From contig NZ_JBELZM010000007.1 of assembly GCF_040273735.1 (NCBI RefSeq), positions 1-64,000 on the forward strand: 64,000 nt of DNA. The letters are read 5' to 3'. This DNA comes from Solibacillus sp040273735 (GTDB lineage: Bacteria > Bacillota > Bacilli > Bacillales_A > Planococcaceae). This document shows positions 54,530-62,985 of the stretch, one piece after another. A model generated the notes under the pieces. That model searched no databases. It was given only the letters and a program-made list of their open reading frames with translations, and had not been told where the DNA came from. The translations under genes and the position numbers were made by a program. The first letter of the stretch is position 1. Each line of letters begins with the position of its first letter.

Positions 54530-55069
54530 CTATATTTTTTGAACTTGGTTAAAGTCTAGCTCCATTACCGTTTCGCGACCGAACATATCAACAAGAACTT
54601 TTAATTTTGCTTTGTCGACATCCACTTCTTCTACGCGGCCTTGGAAATGTGCAAATGGCCCTTCAAGAACTTCTACAACCTCACCAACAGTAATTTCAAC
54701 TTCACCTAGTAAAGTTTCATTCATACCCATTTGTGCAAGCAGACGTTCCGCTTCTTCCGGTAATAATGGAGTCGGTTTTACACCGCCGCCTGAAGAACCG
54801 ATAAACCCTGTGACACCAGGTGTATTACGAACGACATACCAAGCATCATCTGTCATAATCAATTCTACTAAAACGTAACCAGGGAAAATTTTACGCATTA
54901 CTGCTTTTTTCTTACCGTCTTCTTTTACATCGATTTCTTCATGCTCAGCTACGATTACACGGAAAATTTTATCTTGCATCCCCATCGTTTCCACGCGTTT
55001 TTCAAGATTTGCTTTTACTCGGTTCTCATAACCAGAATACGTATGAACTACATACCAATTTTTCTCCAT
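54530..55069 (-). CDS. nusG: Transcription elongation/antitermination factor NusG
   Basis: 179 aa (B. subtilis 177). NGN domain MEKNWYVVHTYSGYENRVKANLEKRV to about 105, then KOW domain with VEVLEGPFAHFQGRVEEVD. The start is fixed by homology, yet the nearest SD (GGAGGG, 55094-55099) is 24 nt away with a hairpin between. Confidence 0.98.
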   Translation of the reverse strand: MEKNWYVVHTYSGYENRVKANLEKRVETMGMQDKIFRVIVAEHEEIDVKEDGKKKAVMRKIFPGYVLVELIMTDDAWYVVRNTPGVTGFIGSSGGGVKPTPLLPEEAERLLAQMGMNETLLGEVEITVGEVVEVLEGPFAHFQGRVEEVDVDKAKLKVLVDMFGRETVMELDFNQVQKI

Positions 55070-55076
55070 ATAGGTA

Positions 55077-55099
55077 GGACTAAATCGTCCGTCCCTCCT
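55077..55099 (-). promoter_or_regulatory. nusG SD with intervening hairpin
   Basis: GGAGGG (55094-55099) is followed on the minus strand by hairpin GGAC-GATTTA-GTCC (55077-55090). Folding removes 14 nt and would leave about 10 nt between SD and ATG. Confidence 0.55.
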
Positions 55100-55249
55100 T
55101 TACATTAAGTGTGTTAGGGTATATATTTCCCTGTTCACAAAACTTCAATAATCTATTTCTTTAAATTAAGCCGTCAGCATTTTTTAACAAATGAAAAAAC
55201 CCGTTATATGGCATGGACGGGCTATTTCGAAATATTAACATGATATTGC

Positions 55250-55435
55250 TTACAGAGACAAGAACCAACGGAATAATTCTGAGATTCCTAAATCTATTGC
55301 TGTAAAGAATAACGCCATCACGATAACCGTTGAAACAACTACTACCGTATACTTCGTTAACTCTTTACTTTTCGGCCAACTTGTTTTGCGCATTTCCGAG
55401 CCGACTTCTTGTAGAAAGTTTGTTACTTTACTCAT
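55250..55435 (-). CDS. secE: Protein translocase subunit SecE
   Basis: 61 aa (B. subtilis 59): amphipathic N-terminal helix VTNFLQEVGSEMRKTSWPKSKELTKYT and one membrane helix (about 30-50). Clamps the two halves of SecY. SD GGAGG is 10 nt upstream. Confidence 0.97.
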   Translation of the reverse strand: MSKVTNFLQEVGSEMRKTSWPKSKELTKYTVVVVSTVIVMALFFTAIDLGISELFRWFLSL

Positions 55436-55476
55436 CTTTGCCTAACCTCCGAACAACGAATTAATCTATGTTTCAT

Positions 55477-55623
55477 TTATAACGTTTGTTTATGCATTGT
55501 ATGCTCATTGCAATGAGAGCAAAATTTCTTCAGTTCTAAACGCTCGGTTGACCCTTCTTTTTTCGGGACATTGTAGTTTCTTGAACCGCATTTTTCACAA
55601 CTTAAAACGACTTTCTTTGCCAT
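55477..55623 (-). CDS. rpmG: 50S ribosomal protein L33 (zinc form)
   Basis: 48 aa from the ATG at 55623 (MAKKVVLSCEKCGSRNYNV). Zinc ligands C9, C12, C35 and C38 are present. Sits between sigH and secE, the place of rpmGB in B. subtilis. Confidence 0.95.
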   Translation of the reverse strand: MAKKVVLSCEKCGSRNYNVPKKEGSTERLELKKFCSHCNEHTMHKQTL

Positions 55624-55700
55624 GTTTATCACCTTTTCGGCAGTTTGTCCTTTAAAGACTAACACCTAAATTTCCCACTGTCAATAAAGGCTCGTGGTGT

Positions 55701-56348
55701 TTAAGTCATTTCTTTTAATTCAATATGACGCTCCAATTTGCGCTTCACCCGCTGTAATGCATTATCGATGGATTTTACATGGCGGTCCAATTCTTCAGAA
55801 ATTTCATTATAGGATTGTCCTTCCAAATAACGAACCAATACTTGCTGTTCGAGTTCGCTTAACACTTCGCCCATCTTCTCTTCCAAATAAAGATAATCTT
55901 CACGATTGATCATCAAATACTCAGGATCGTCCGAAATCGGACTCGTAATAATATCCATTAACGTACGCTCTGATTCTTCATCGTAAATTGGCTTATCTAA
56001 AGAAACATATGAATTTAGCGGAATATGCTTTTGTCTAGTAGCCGTTTTAATTGCCGTAATAATTTGCCGTGTAATGCAAAGTTCTGCAAAGGCACGGAAT
56101 GACGCCAGCTTGTCCTCTTTAAAATCCCGAATCGCCTTATATAAGCCAATCATTCCTTCTTGGATAATATCTTCTTTGTCTGCACCAATTAAAAAATACG
56201 ACCGCGCTTTTGCCTTAACAAACAATCGGTATTTTGAAATTAAAAAATCTAGCGCATCTGTATTGCCTAGATGCACTTGTTCTACAAGCTCTTCATCTGT
56301 CAAATGTTCAAAACGCAGTACCATTTGTAACTTCTCACTTTTAAGCAA
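55701..56348 (-). CDS. sigH: RNA polymerase sigma-H factor
   Basis: 215 aa (B. subtilis 218). TTG start at 56348 with GAGGTG 7 nt upstream. Region 2: DALDFLISKYRLFVKAKARSYFLIGADKEDIIQEGMIGLYKAIRDFKEDKLASF; region 4: LEGQSYNEISEELDRHVKSIDNALQRVKRKLE. Directs early stationary-phase and sporulation genes. Confidence 0.95.
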   Translation of the reverse strand: MLKSEKLQMVLRFEHLTDEELVEQVHLGNTDALDFLISKYRLFVKAKARSYFLIGADKEDIIQEGMIGLYKAIRDFKEDKLASFRAFAELCITRQIITAIKTATRQKHIPLNSYVSLDKPIYDEESERTLMDIITSPISDDPEYLMINREDYLYLEEKMGEVLSELEQQVLVRYLEGQSYNEISEELDRHVKSIDNALQRVKRKLERHIELKEMT

Positions 56349-56418
56349 TGAAAATCACCTCAGTTACGCTAGAATAATTAGGAATAGTATAACTTAATTG
56401 GAAATTGCGGGCAATCTA

Positions 56419-56931
56419 TTACTTGAGCCCTCTTCTCCATTTTTCAAACTGTAGTTCCACTTCTTTTGATAGCTTAATTCTTGAGGCCGGTTTTTCGTCG
56501 GTTGATTCTTTTACTTTGGATGAAATTTTAGACTGAATAATTTGCATTTCAATTTCAAGCTCGCGTGCCGATTTTCTTAGAGCACCATGTCCAAATACAA
56601 CGTTTTGTTCAGTCATATCGGATGTTGCGACGTGTATTTGGATTTTCCGTCCCTTTAATTCGTTCGATAATTTTTCAATGCGCTCGTCCGCTGTTTCGTT
56701 TTTACGTGTATAAAGCACTTCCACAGCATGCTGAATATACAGTTGCTCAGTGCCTGGGACAAGATGGGCGTCAAATACAACGATAACACGCCAGCCTGTA
56801 TGCGCTTTATACTCCGCCATTCGTTCAATTAACCGATCACGTGCATCTTCAAAGTGAGGTTCGCGTAACGGACGAAGCTCACTCCATGCACCGATCATGT
56901 TATAGCCGTCTACTAGCAATATGTTCTGCAT
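56419..56931 (-). CDS. rae1: Ribosome-dependent mRNA endonuclease Rae1 (YacP)
   Basis: 170 aa from the ATG at 56931 (MQNILLVDGYNMIGAWSEL), exactly the B. subtilis YacP length; the longer frame to 56973 lies inside rlmB. PIN/NYN-type fold with acidic residues in LLVDGYN and IVVFDAH. Cuts mRNA in the ribosomal A site. Confidence 0.92.
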   Translation of the reverse strand: MQNILLVDGYNMIGAWSELRPLREPHFEDARDRLIERMAEYKAHTGWRVIVVFDAHLVPGTEQLYIQHAVEVLYTRKNETADERIEKLSNELKGRKIQIHVATSDMTEQNVVFGHGALRKSARELEIEMQIIQSKISSKVKESTDEKPASRIKLSKEVELQFEKWRRGLK

Positions 56932-56935
56932 GACC

Positions 56936-57799
56936 TCATCCGTTAGCTTCGTGTCGTTTGCGGTACACTTCATACATAAGTAATGCCGCTGCTACGGAAG
57001 CATTCAATGATGTTACATGACCGACCATTGGCAAGTGATATAAGAAGTCACATTTATCTTTTAAAAGACGGCTCATTCCCTTACCTTCACTACCAATAAT
57101 TAATGCAAGCGGTAATGTTGCATCCATTTTACGATAATCTGCCGAACCTTTTGCATCTGTCCCGGCAATCCATACACCGCGGTCTTTTAGCTCATCAACC
57201 GTTTGGGCTAAATTGGTTACACGCACAACAGGTACATGCTCGATAGCACCTGTAGAAGCTTTAGCAACAACTGCCGTCAAACCAACAGCGCGACGCTTTG
57301 GAATAATGATACCATGTGCACCGATCGCATCTGCTGTACGCATAATCGATCCTAAGTTATGCGGATCTTCCAGCTCGTCCAGTATTAAAAAGAACGGGTC
57401 TTCGTTCTTTGCCTTCGCTGCGTTAAATAGATCATCCAATTCTGCATAGTCATATGCCGCAACGGATGCCACAATACCCTGATGATTTTCTGCAAGCTTG
57501 TCGACTTTTTGCTTTGGTACAAACTGCACGAGGACACCTTGCTCTTTCGCTAAGTCCATTAACTCCTGTACACCTGTTTTCTTAACGCCTTCGGCAATCC
57601 ATAACTTATTGATTTCCCGGCCTGCGCGAAGTGCCTCAAGTACCGGGTTTTTTCCTGCAATCATTTCTCCTGATAATTCTTCCTGGGCAGATTGCGGTTT
57701 TTCTTGTTGCTTTTTCTCATGAGTTTTAAAAGTATCTGCTTTTTTATCGCGTCCTTTAAAATCTCTTGCTTTACGATTTTGCTGTCTTTTCTCTGCCAT
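56936..57799 (-). CDS. rlmB: 23S rRNA (guanosine-2'-O-)-methyltransferase RlmB
   Basis: 287 aa SpoU/TrmH-family enzyme (B. subtilis YacO 249). A basic Lys/Gln-rich N-terminal extension (about 1-45) precedes the substrate-binding domain GKNPVLEALRAGREINKLWI. SPOUT motifs: ILDELEDPHNLGSIMRTADAIGAHGIIIPK, LALIIGSEGKGMS and LPMVGHVTSLNASVAAALLMYE. The extension is unusual in length. Confidence 0.93.
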   Translation of the reverse strand: MAEKRQQNRKARDFKGRDKKADTFKTHEKKQQEKPQSAQEELSGEMIAGKNPVLEALRAGREINKLWIAEGVKKTGVQELMDLAKEQGVLVQFVPKQKVDKLAENHQGIVASVAAYDYAELDDLFNAAKAKNEDPFFLILDELEDPHNLGSIMRTADAIGAHGIIIPKRRAVGLTAVVAKASTGAIEHVPVVRVTNLAQTVDELKDRGVWIAGTDAKGSADYRKMDATLPLALIIGSEGKGMSRLLKDKCDFLYHLPMVGHVTSLNASVAAALLMYEVYRKRHEANG

Positions 57800-57801
57800 A
57801 G

Positions 57802-58215
57802 TTACACTCCTTTTGCCTGTTCAACAATTTCGATTGCGTAATCGATTATTTCATTTGCGCGATGATGTTCTTTACTAAGGAATAGGAAGCCTAAAACTGC
57901 TTCAAATCCAGAGCTATTACGATATGTGCGGACATCTGTATTTTTCGGAACAGATCCTGATTTGGCATTGCGTCCTCTACGGAAAACAGCTTGCTCTTCT
58001 TCTGTCAAATAATTCTCTTCAATCATTCGATGCACAATATTGGACTGGGACTTGGCCGAAACGTATTTCGTCGCTTCTTTATGCAATGTGTTGGGCTTTG
58101 CACGGCCCGACAATATTAAATGTTCCCGAATTCTTTGTTCAAGCACGGCGTCGCCCATATAAGCGAGCGCCAGTGCATTTAGCTGTATGACATCATGTGG
58201 TGTTAAATTTTGCAT
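57802..58215 (-). CDS. mrnC: Mini-ribonuclease III
   Basis: 137 aa RNase III catalytic domain without a dsRNA-binding domain. ALAYMGDAVLEQRIREHLI holds the acidic signature; LHKEATKYVSAKSQ and EAVLGFLFLSKEHHRANEII the rest of the active site. Matures 23S rRNA termini in Bacillales. Two nt after it comes rlmB; it directly abuts cysS. Confidence 0.94.
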   Translation of the reverse strand: MQNLTPHDVIQLNALALAYMGDAVLEQRIREHLILSGRAKPNTLHKEATKYVSAKSQSNIVHRMIEENYLTEEEQAVFRRGRNAKSGSVPKNTDVRTYRNSSGFEAVLGFLFLSKEHHRANEIIDYAIEIVEQAKGV

Positions 58216-59619
58216 TTACTGTCCTCGTTTCCAGCGTGTACCTTGACGAGTATCCTCAAGAACAATATCCATGCCCAGCAGTTGGTCACGGATTTCATCT
58301 GAACGAGCGAAATCGCGATTTTTACGGGCTTGGTTACGTTCTTCGATTAATGCCTCGATTTCTTCATCGAGTAAGCCTGCTTCTACTTTTATATTAATCC
58401 CTAGTACATTTCCAATTGTATCAAACATCGTTAAAATTGCCTGTAATACTTCTTTATCTGTATTCGCTTCGTTTAAATACACATTGGCAATATGGGAAAG
58501 TTCAAATAATGCTGAAACCGCATTTGCTGTATTAAAGTCATCATTCATCGCATTTTCGAATTCAATTTTAATCTGACCGACTTTTTCAAGCCATTGCTCG
58601 CTGTTATCCCCTAAACTTGCCGAAGATGTAAGACGGTGCTCGACATTCGTATAGGATGTACGAATACGGTCCAAACCGCTTTTCGCTGCTTCCACTAAAT
58701 CCTGAGCAAAGTTGATCGGGTTACGGTAATGAACAGACAGCATAAAGAAACGCAACACTTGCGGGTCGATTTGCTTGCGGATATCATTCACTAATATAAA
58801 GTTACCCAGTGATTTCGACATTTTCTCATTATCAATATTAATATAGCCGTTATGCATCCAATAACGCGCAAATGTTTTATCATTATGCGCTTCGGATTGG
58901 GCAATTTCGTTTTCGTGGTGAGGGAATGTTAAATCCTGTCCTCCTGCGTGAATATCGATTGTATCGCCTAAGTGCTCACGCGCCATTACAGAACATTCAA
59001 TATGCCACCCCGGACGTCCTTCTCCCCATGGTGATGCCCACTTAATTTCTCCTGCTTTTGCAGCTTTCCATAATGCGAAATCCAACGGGTCTTCTTTTTT
59101 CTCGCCAGCTTCAATACGTGCTCCCACTTTTAAATCATCAATCGATTGGTGACTTAACTTTCCGTAGCCATTAAATTTACGTGTACGGTAATAAACATCA
59201 CCTTGGGATTCATATGCATAGCCTTTGTCGATCAGCACTTTAATAAACGCGATAATATCATCCATATGCTCTGTTACACGAGGATGAGCATCCGCCTTTT
59301 GGCATCCCAGTGCCGTAATATCTTCAAAATAAGCGGCAATAAAACGATTTGTTAATACAGAAGTTTCTTCGCCTAACTCATTCGCGGCTTTAATAATTTT
59401 GTCATCCACATCGGTAAAATTTGAAACGAATTTCACTTCATAACCTGCATATTGTAAATAGCGGCGTACTGTATCATAGACGATTACCGGGCGGGAATTT
59501 CCAATATGGATGTAATTGTATACAGTTGGTCCGCATACGTACATTTTTACTTTACCTTCCTCCAGGGGAATAAATGGTTCTTTTTGTCTTGTCAACGAAT
59601 TGAAAATTTGAATCGTCAT
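58216..59619 (-). CDS. cysS: Cysteinyl-tRNA synthetase
   Basis: 467 aa (B. subtilis 466). CGPTVYNYIHIGNSRP (HIGH-like motif with zinc Cys), KMSKSLGNF (ATP loop), WHIECSVMA and HHENEIAQSEA zinc ligands. Expression is governed by the T-box directly upstream. B. subtilis has cysE between gltX and cysS; here it is absent. Confidence 0.98.
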   Translation of the reverse strand: MTIQIFNSLTRQKEPFIPLEEGKVKMYVCGPTVYNYIHIGNSRPVIVYDTVRRYLQYAGYEVKFVSNFTDVDDKIIKAANELGEETSVLTNRFIAAYFEDITALGCQKADAHPRVTEHMDDIIAFIKVLIDKGYAYESQGDVYYRTRKFNGYGKLSHQSIDDLKVGARIEAGEKKEDPLDFALWKAAKAGEIKWASPWGEGRPGWHIECSVMAREHLGDTIDIHAGGQDLTFPHHENEIAQSEAHNDKTFARYWMHNGYINIDNEKMSKSLGNFILVNDIRKQIDPQVLRFFMLSVHYRNPINFAQDLVEAAKSGLDRIRTSYTNVEHRLTSSASLGDNSEQWLEKVGQIKIEFENAMNDDFNTANAVSALFELSHIANVYLNEANTDKEVLQAILTMFDTIGNVLGINIKVEAGLLDEEIEALIEERNQARKNRDFARSDEIRDQLLGMDIVLEDTRQGTRWKRGQ

Positions 59620-59677
59620 ATTGCCTCTCCTTTTTCATTGTACTCTTTAAATATCTATTGGGTTAATTTGTCAAATA

Positions 59678-59945
59678 AAAAACGCCTCCATCACCTCAAG
59701 AAGGTGACAGAGACGCTAGATGCGCGGTTCCACTCTGATTGAAAAAGTATCAGTACTTTTTCCGCTTGAAGTCCTGTAACGTGGACAAATCGATTTAACC
59801 TACTTCAAGTTCAGTTAAATACTCAAAGGTGCATTTCAGCATTGCCTTAACCTGGATCACTTTCAGCCGGTGGTGATCCTCTCTAATAAGGGGTGCGCAG
59901 CGTACTTCTCCTTCTCAACGTGCTCTCACTTATGGAATTTACATT
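59678..59945 (-). ncRNA. Cysteine T-box riboswitch
   Basis: Minus-strand leader with stem I (AG bulge AGAGAGGATC, specifier loop near GAAATGCACC, codon UGC for Cys), T-box sequence AGAGTGGAACCGCG (59721-59736) and terminator GCGTCTC..TCACCT / AGGTGA..GGAGGCG with TTTTTT (59678-59716). The T-loop reads UGGA, complementary to a UCCA acceptor end, matching the U73 discriminator of tRNA-Cys. Uncharged tRNA-Cys should open cysS. Confidence 0.93.
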
Positions 59946-59946
59946 C

Positions 59947-59974
59947 ATTTTACATATATTTTCTGAAAAATCAA
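59947..59974 (-). promoter_or_regulatory. cysS T-box promoter
   Basis: TTGATT (59969-59974), 16-nt spacer, TAAAAT (59947-59952) on the minus strand. Confidence 0.5.
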
Positions 59975-60027
59975 TCATTTTATTCATTCAAAGAATTCGG
60001 TAGTTAGTTCCAAATATTAAAAATGGA

Positions 60028-61488
60028 TTACTCTGCAAACTTTTCAACACGAGCAATTGTTTTTTCCTTGCCGATCAAAGCAATGGCATTCGGCAATTCC
60101 GGACCATGTGTTTGACCAGTTGTCACAACACGGATTGGCATAAACAGATTCTTACCTTTTACGCCCGTTTCTTTTTGTACAGCTTTAATAGCTGCTTTAA
60201 TTGAAGCGGCATCAAAAGATTCTAAAGCTTCTAATTGAGTTTTAAATGAAGCCATAACAGCCGGCACAGTTTCACCAGCTAACACTTCGTTTGCTTCTTC
60301 ATCATATGCAATTTCTTCTGTGAAAAATAGGCTCGATAATTCTACGATTTCTGCACCGAAGCTCATTTGCTCATGGTAAAGAGCGATTAAATCAGACGCC
60401 CATACTTGTTGCTCTTCCGATAGCTCTTCTGGAAGTAAGCCTGCTTTTTGCAAGTGTGGCAATGCTAAAGCAACTACCTCTTCATGAGACATTTTTTTAA
60501 TATATTGGTTGTTCATCCATGTTAGCTTTGTTTTATCGAACATTGATGGTGATTTTGACAAGCGCTTTTCATCAAACAGCTTTACAAATTCGTCATGTGA
60601 GAAGATTTCTTCCTCTCCCTCAGGTGACCAGCCAAGTAATGCAAAGAAGTTAAACATCGCTTCCGGTAAGTAGCCTAGGTCCTTGTATTGTGTAACGAAC
60701 TGGATGATCGACTCATCACGTTTTGATAATTTTTTGCGCTCTTCATTTACGATTAATGTCATATGACCATATTGCGGATATTCCCATCCGAATGCGTCAA
60801 AGATCATCATTTGTTTTGGTGTGTTCGATAAATGCTCTTCTCCACGGAATACATGTGTAATTTCCATGAAGTGATCATCCAGCACTACAGCATAATTGTA
60901 GGTTGGGATACCGTTTGCTTTTACAAGTACCCAGTCGCCGATATCTTTTGATTCGAAAGATACTTCACCGCGAACTAAGTCAGTGAACTGATACGTAACA
61001 TTTTCAGGAACACGCATACGAATTGTGTGCGGGATACCAGCAGCTTCTTTTTCAGCAACTTCCTCGGCTGTTAAATGACGGCATTTTCCGTCATATGCAG
61101 GTGCAGCAACACCTTGTGCTTTTTGTTTTTCGCGTGATGCTTCAAGCTCTTCTGAAGTACAGAAACATTTATAAGCTTGTCCGTTTTCCAGCATTTTTTC
61201 TGCATGCTCTTTATAAATATCAAGACGCTCCATTTGACGGTAAGGTGCATATGGGCCGCCGATATCAATCGATTCATCCGGCGTAATGCCTAACCAGCGT
61301 AAGTTATCAAGTTGAGACGCTTCCCCGCCCTCTACATTACGCTCAATATCTGTATCTTCAATACGTACTACAAAAGTACCGTTATGATGTTTTGCATATA
61401 AATAATTGAATAAAGCTGTACGTGCGCCACCGATATGTAAAAATCCTGTTGGCGATGGTGCATAACGAACGCGAACTGTTTTCGTCAT
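60028..61488 (-). CDS. gltX: Glutamyl-tRNA synthetase (non-discriminating type expected)
   Basis: 486 aa (B. subtilis 483). YAPSPTGFLHIGGARTALFN (HIGH motif) and KLSKRD (KMSKS motif). In Bacillales it also charges tRNA-Gln with Glu, later amidated by GatCAB. SD AGGAGG; candidate promoter with TGG-TAGAAT extended -10 at 61619-61624 in the upstream gap. Confidence 0.98.
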   Translation of the reverse strand: MTKTVRVRYAPSPTGFLHIGGARTALFNYLYAKHHNGTFVVRIEDTDIERNVEGGEASQLDNLRWLGITPDESIDIGGPYAPYRQMERLDIYKEHAEKMLENGQAYKCFCTSEELEASREKQKAQGVAAPAYDGKCRHLTAEEVAEKEAAGIPHTIRMRVPENVTYQFTDLVRGEVSFESKDIGDWVLVKANGIPTYNYAVVLDDHFMEITHVFRGEEHLSNTPKQMMIFDAFGWEYPQYGHMTLIVNEERKKLSKRDESIIQFVTQYKDLGYLPEAMFNFFALLGWSPEGEEEIFSHDEFVKLFDEKRLSKSPSMFDKTKLTWMNNQYIKKMSHEEVVALALPHLQKAGLLPEELSEEQQVWASDLIALYHEQMSFGAEIVELSSLFFTEEIAYDEEANEVLAGETVPAVMASFKTQLEALESFDAASIKAAIKAVQKETGVKGKNLFMPIRVVTTGQTHGPELPNAIALIGKEKTIARVEKFAE

Positions 61489-61568
61489 AAATATTGCCTC
61501 CTAATTTTAGCGTCAAAACGCTCGACCTTTTTAGCATATAAAAATTTACTTTTATATGTATATGAATG

Positions 61569-61603
61569 GACATCTATTGTCCAATATCGGCACAATAGAT
61601 GTC
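61569..61603. other. Long dyad in the ispF-gltX gap
   Basis: Perfect 12-bp arms GACATCTATTGT / ACAATAGATGTC with an 11-nt loop, in the gltX leader. T-run only on the + side, so it is not a usual terminator for minus-strand genes. Confidence 0.6.
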
Positions 61604-61651
61604 TTTTAAACTTTAACCATTCTACCACTGTAAGTTATTAAATTAAAGTAG

Positions 61652-61678
61652 CGTGTGCCGATTTTTGACACACGCCCT
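61652..61678 (-). terminator. ispF terminator
   Basis: GCGTGTG / CACACGC stem around TCAAAAATCGG, followed by TACTTTAATTT on the minus strand, after the ispF stop. Confidence 0.65.
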
Positions 61679-61693
61679 CAATTTTATCCCACT

Positions 61694-62170
61694 TTATGCT
61701 TTAACTAATAGAATCGTTGCCATTGCTGCAATTCCTTCTTCACGGCCAACAAAACCTAACTTCTCTGTTGTTGTCGCTTTTACATTTACTTGTGAAGGCT
61801 CCGCATTCATTAATTGTGCGATACGGTTTTGCATTTGTGAGATATATGGTGCCATTTTCGGACGCTGTGCCATTATCGTACAATCCACATTGCCTAATTT
61901 ATATCCGCGCTCTTCAACCATCTTCCAAATGTATTCAAGTAACTTAGCTGAATCTGCATCTTTCCACTCCGGATCTGTATCAGGGAAGTGACGGCCTATA
62001 TCCCCTTCACCAATTGCACCTAATGCCGCGTCTGTTACTGTATGTAAAAGTACATCGGCATCTGAATGACCTACTAAGCCGCGCTCATGTGGAATTGTAA
62101 TACCACCTAAAATTAATGGACGTCCTTCTGCAAATTCGTGAACGTCAAATCCTTGTCCAATTCGAAACAT
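61694..62170 (-). CDS. ispF: 2-C-methyl-D-erythritol 2,4-cyclodiphosphate synthase
   Basis: 158 aa, B. subtilis length. Metal site D8 and H10 (GQGFDVHEF), GHSDADVLLHTVTDA and FPDTDPEWKDADS. Fifth step of the MEP isoprenoid pathway. The start matches the family, but the SD-like AAGGTGAAGG lies about 30 nt upstream with a hairpin between; a weaker TAGG is 11 nt from the ATG. Confidence 0.96.
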   Translation of the reverse strand: MFRIGQGFDVHEFAEGRPLILGGITIPHERGLVGHSDADVLLHTVTDAALGAIGEGDIGRHFPDTDPEWKDADSAKLLEYIWKMVEERGYKLGNVDCTIMAQRPKMAPYISQMQNRIAQLMNAEPSQVNVKATTTEKLGFVGREEGIAAMATILLVKA

Positions 62171-62176
62171 ATCGTT

Positions 62177-62208
62177 GCTAGCCTACAAAGTAAACTAGCC
62201 TTCACCTT
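62177..62208 (-). promoter_or_regulatory. ispF SD with intervening hairpin
   Basis: AAGGTG (62203-62208) is followed by a hairpin GCTAG-..TAC-aaa-GTA..-CTAGC (62177-62199). Folding would leave about 9 nt between the AGGTG core and the ATG. Confidence 0.45.
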
Positions 62209-62291
62209 CTTTCTGCTAATCTCATTATCATTAGTATAATCAACTTATCCGGAAAAAGCCTCGCAAATCTATTTCCTTTTCAAGGTATCTT

Positions 62292-62972
62292 CTATTTTCG
62301 TTGTTTTATAATAGCTTCCCCAAAAATCAGATCTTCCTGCGTTGTCATTTTTACATTTTCATAACTGCATTCCACGATATGAATATCATGACCTAAACGT
62401 TCCACAAGCATCGCTTCATCCGTTCCTAAAAAACCGACCTTTTCCGCTACGTCTTCAGCTTCTGCCAGTAAATCGTAACGGAATGCTTGCGGTGTTTGAA
62501 CCATCCATAACGACTCGCGGTCAACAGTTTCTTTTATTAGGCCGTTATGAACGACCTTCATCGTATCCTTTGCACGAACCCCTGCAATCGCTGCCCCTTT
62601 TTCATAAGCGACTTTTGCAAGTTCGGCTATCTTTGGAATCGTAATAAAAGGTCTTGCAGCATCATGAACAAGGACAACATCCACTGCATTCATTTCTTTT
62701 ATGCATGAATGCACTGAGTATTGGCGTTCTTCACCACCTGTAGGCATACCTTTTACTTTTGTAATATTATATTCTTCCATGAGCGACTGGATAAATGGAC
62801 GTTCCTCATCTTTTACGGCAAGCCAAATACCCGTACAGTTTTCATCTTGTTCAAAAACAAGAAGTGTATGAACTAGAATTGGTTTATCCGCCAAGTTTAA
62901 AAATAATTTATTTTGACCGGCGCCCATGCGCTTTCCACTTCCTGCTGCCGGTAAAACAACTTCATAACGCAA
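62292..62972 (-). CDS. ispD: 2-C-methyl-D-erythritol 4-phosphate cytidylyltransferase
   Basis: 226 aa (B. subtilis 232). TTG start at 62972, AGGA about 11 nt upstream. LPAAGSGKRMGAGQNKLFL nucleotide-binding loop, VLVHDAARPFI and QTPQAFR motifs. Third step of the MEP pathway; 13 nt after yacL. Confidence 0.95.
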   Translation of the reverse strand: MRYEVVLPAAGSGKRMGAGQNKLFLNLADKPILVHTLLVFEQDENCTGIWLAVKDEERPFIQSLMEEYNITKVKGMPTGGEERQYSVHSCIKEMNAVDVVLVHDAARPFITIPKIAELAKVAYEKGAAIAGVRAKDTMKVVHNGLIKETVDRESLWMVQTPQAFRYDLLAEAEDVAEKVGFLGTDEAMLVERLGHDIHIVECSYENVKMTTQEDLIFGEAIIKQRK

Positions 62973-62985
62973 AATGCTTCACTTC

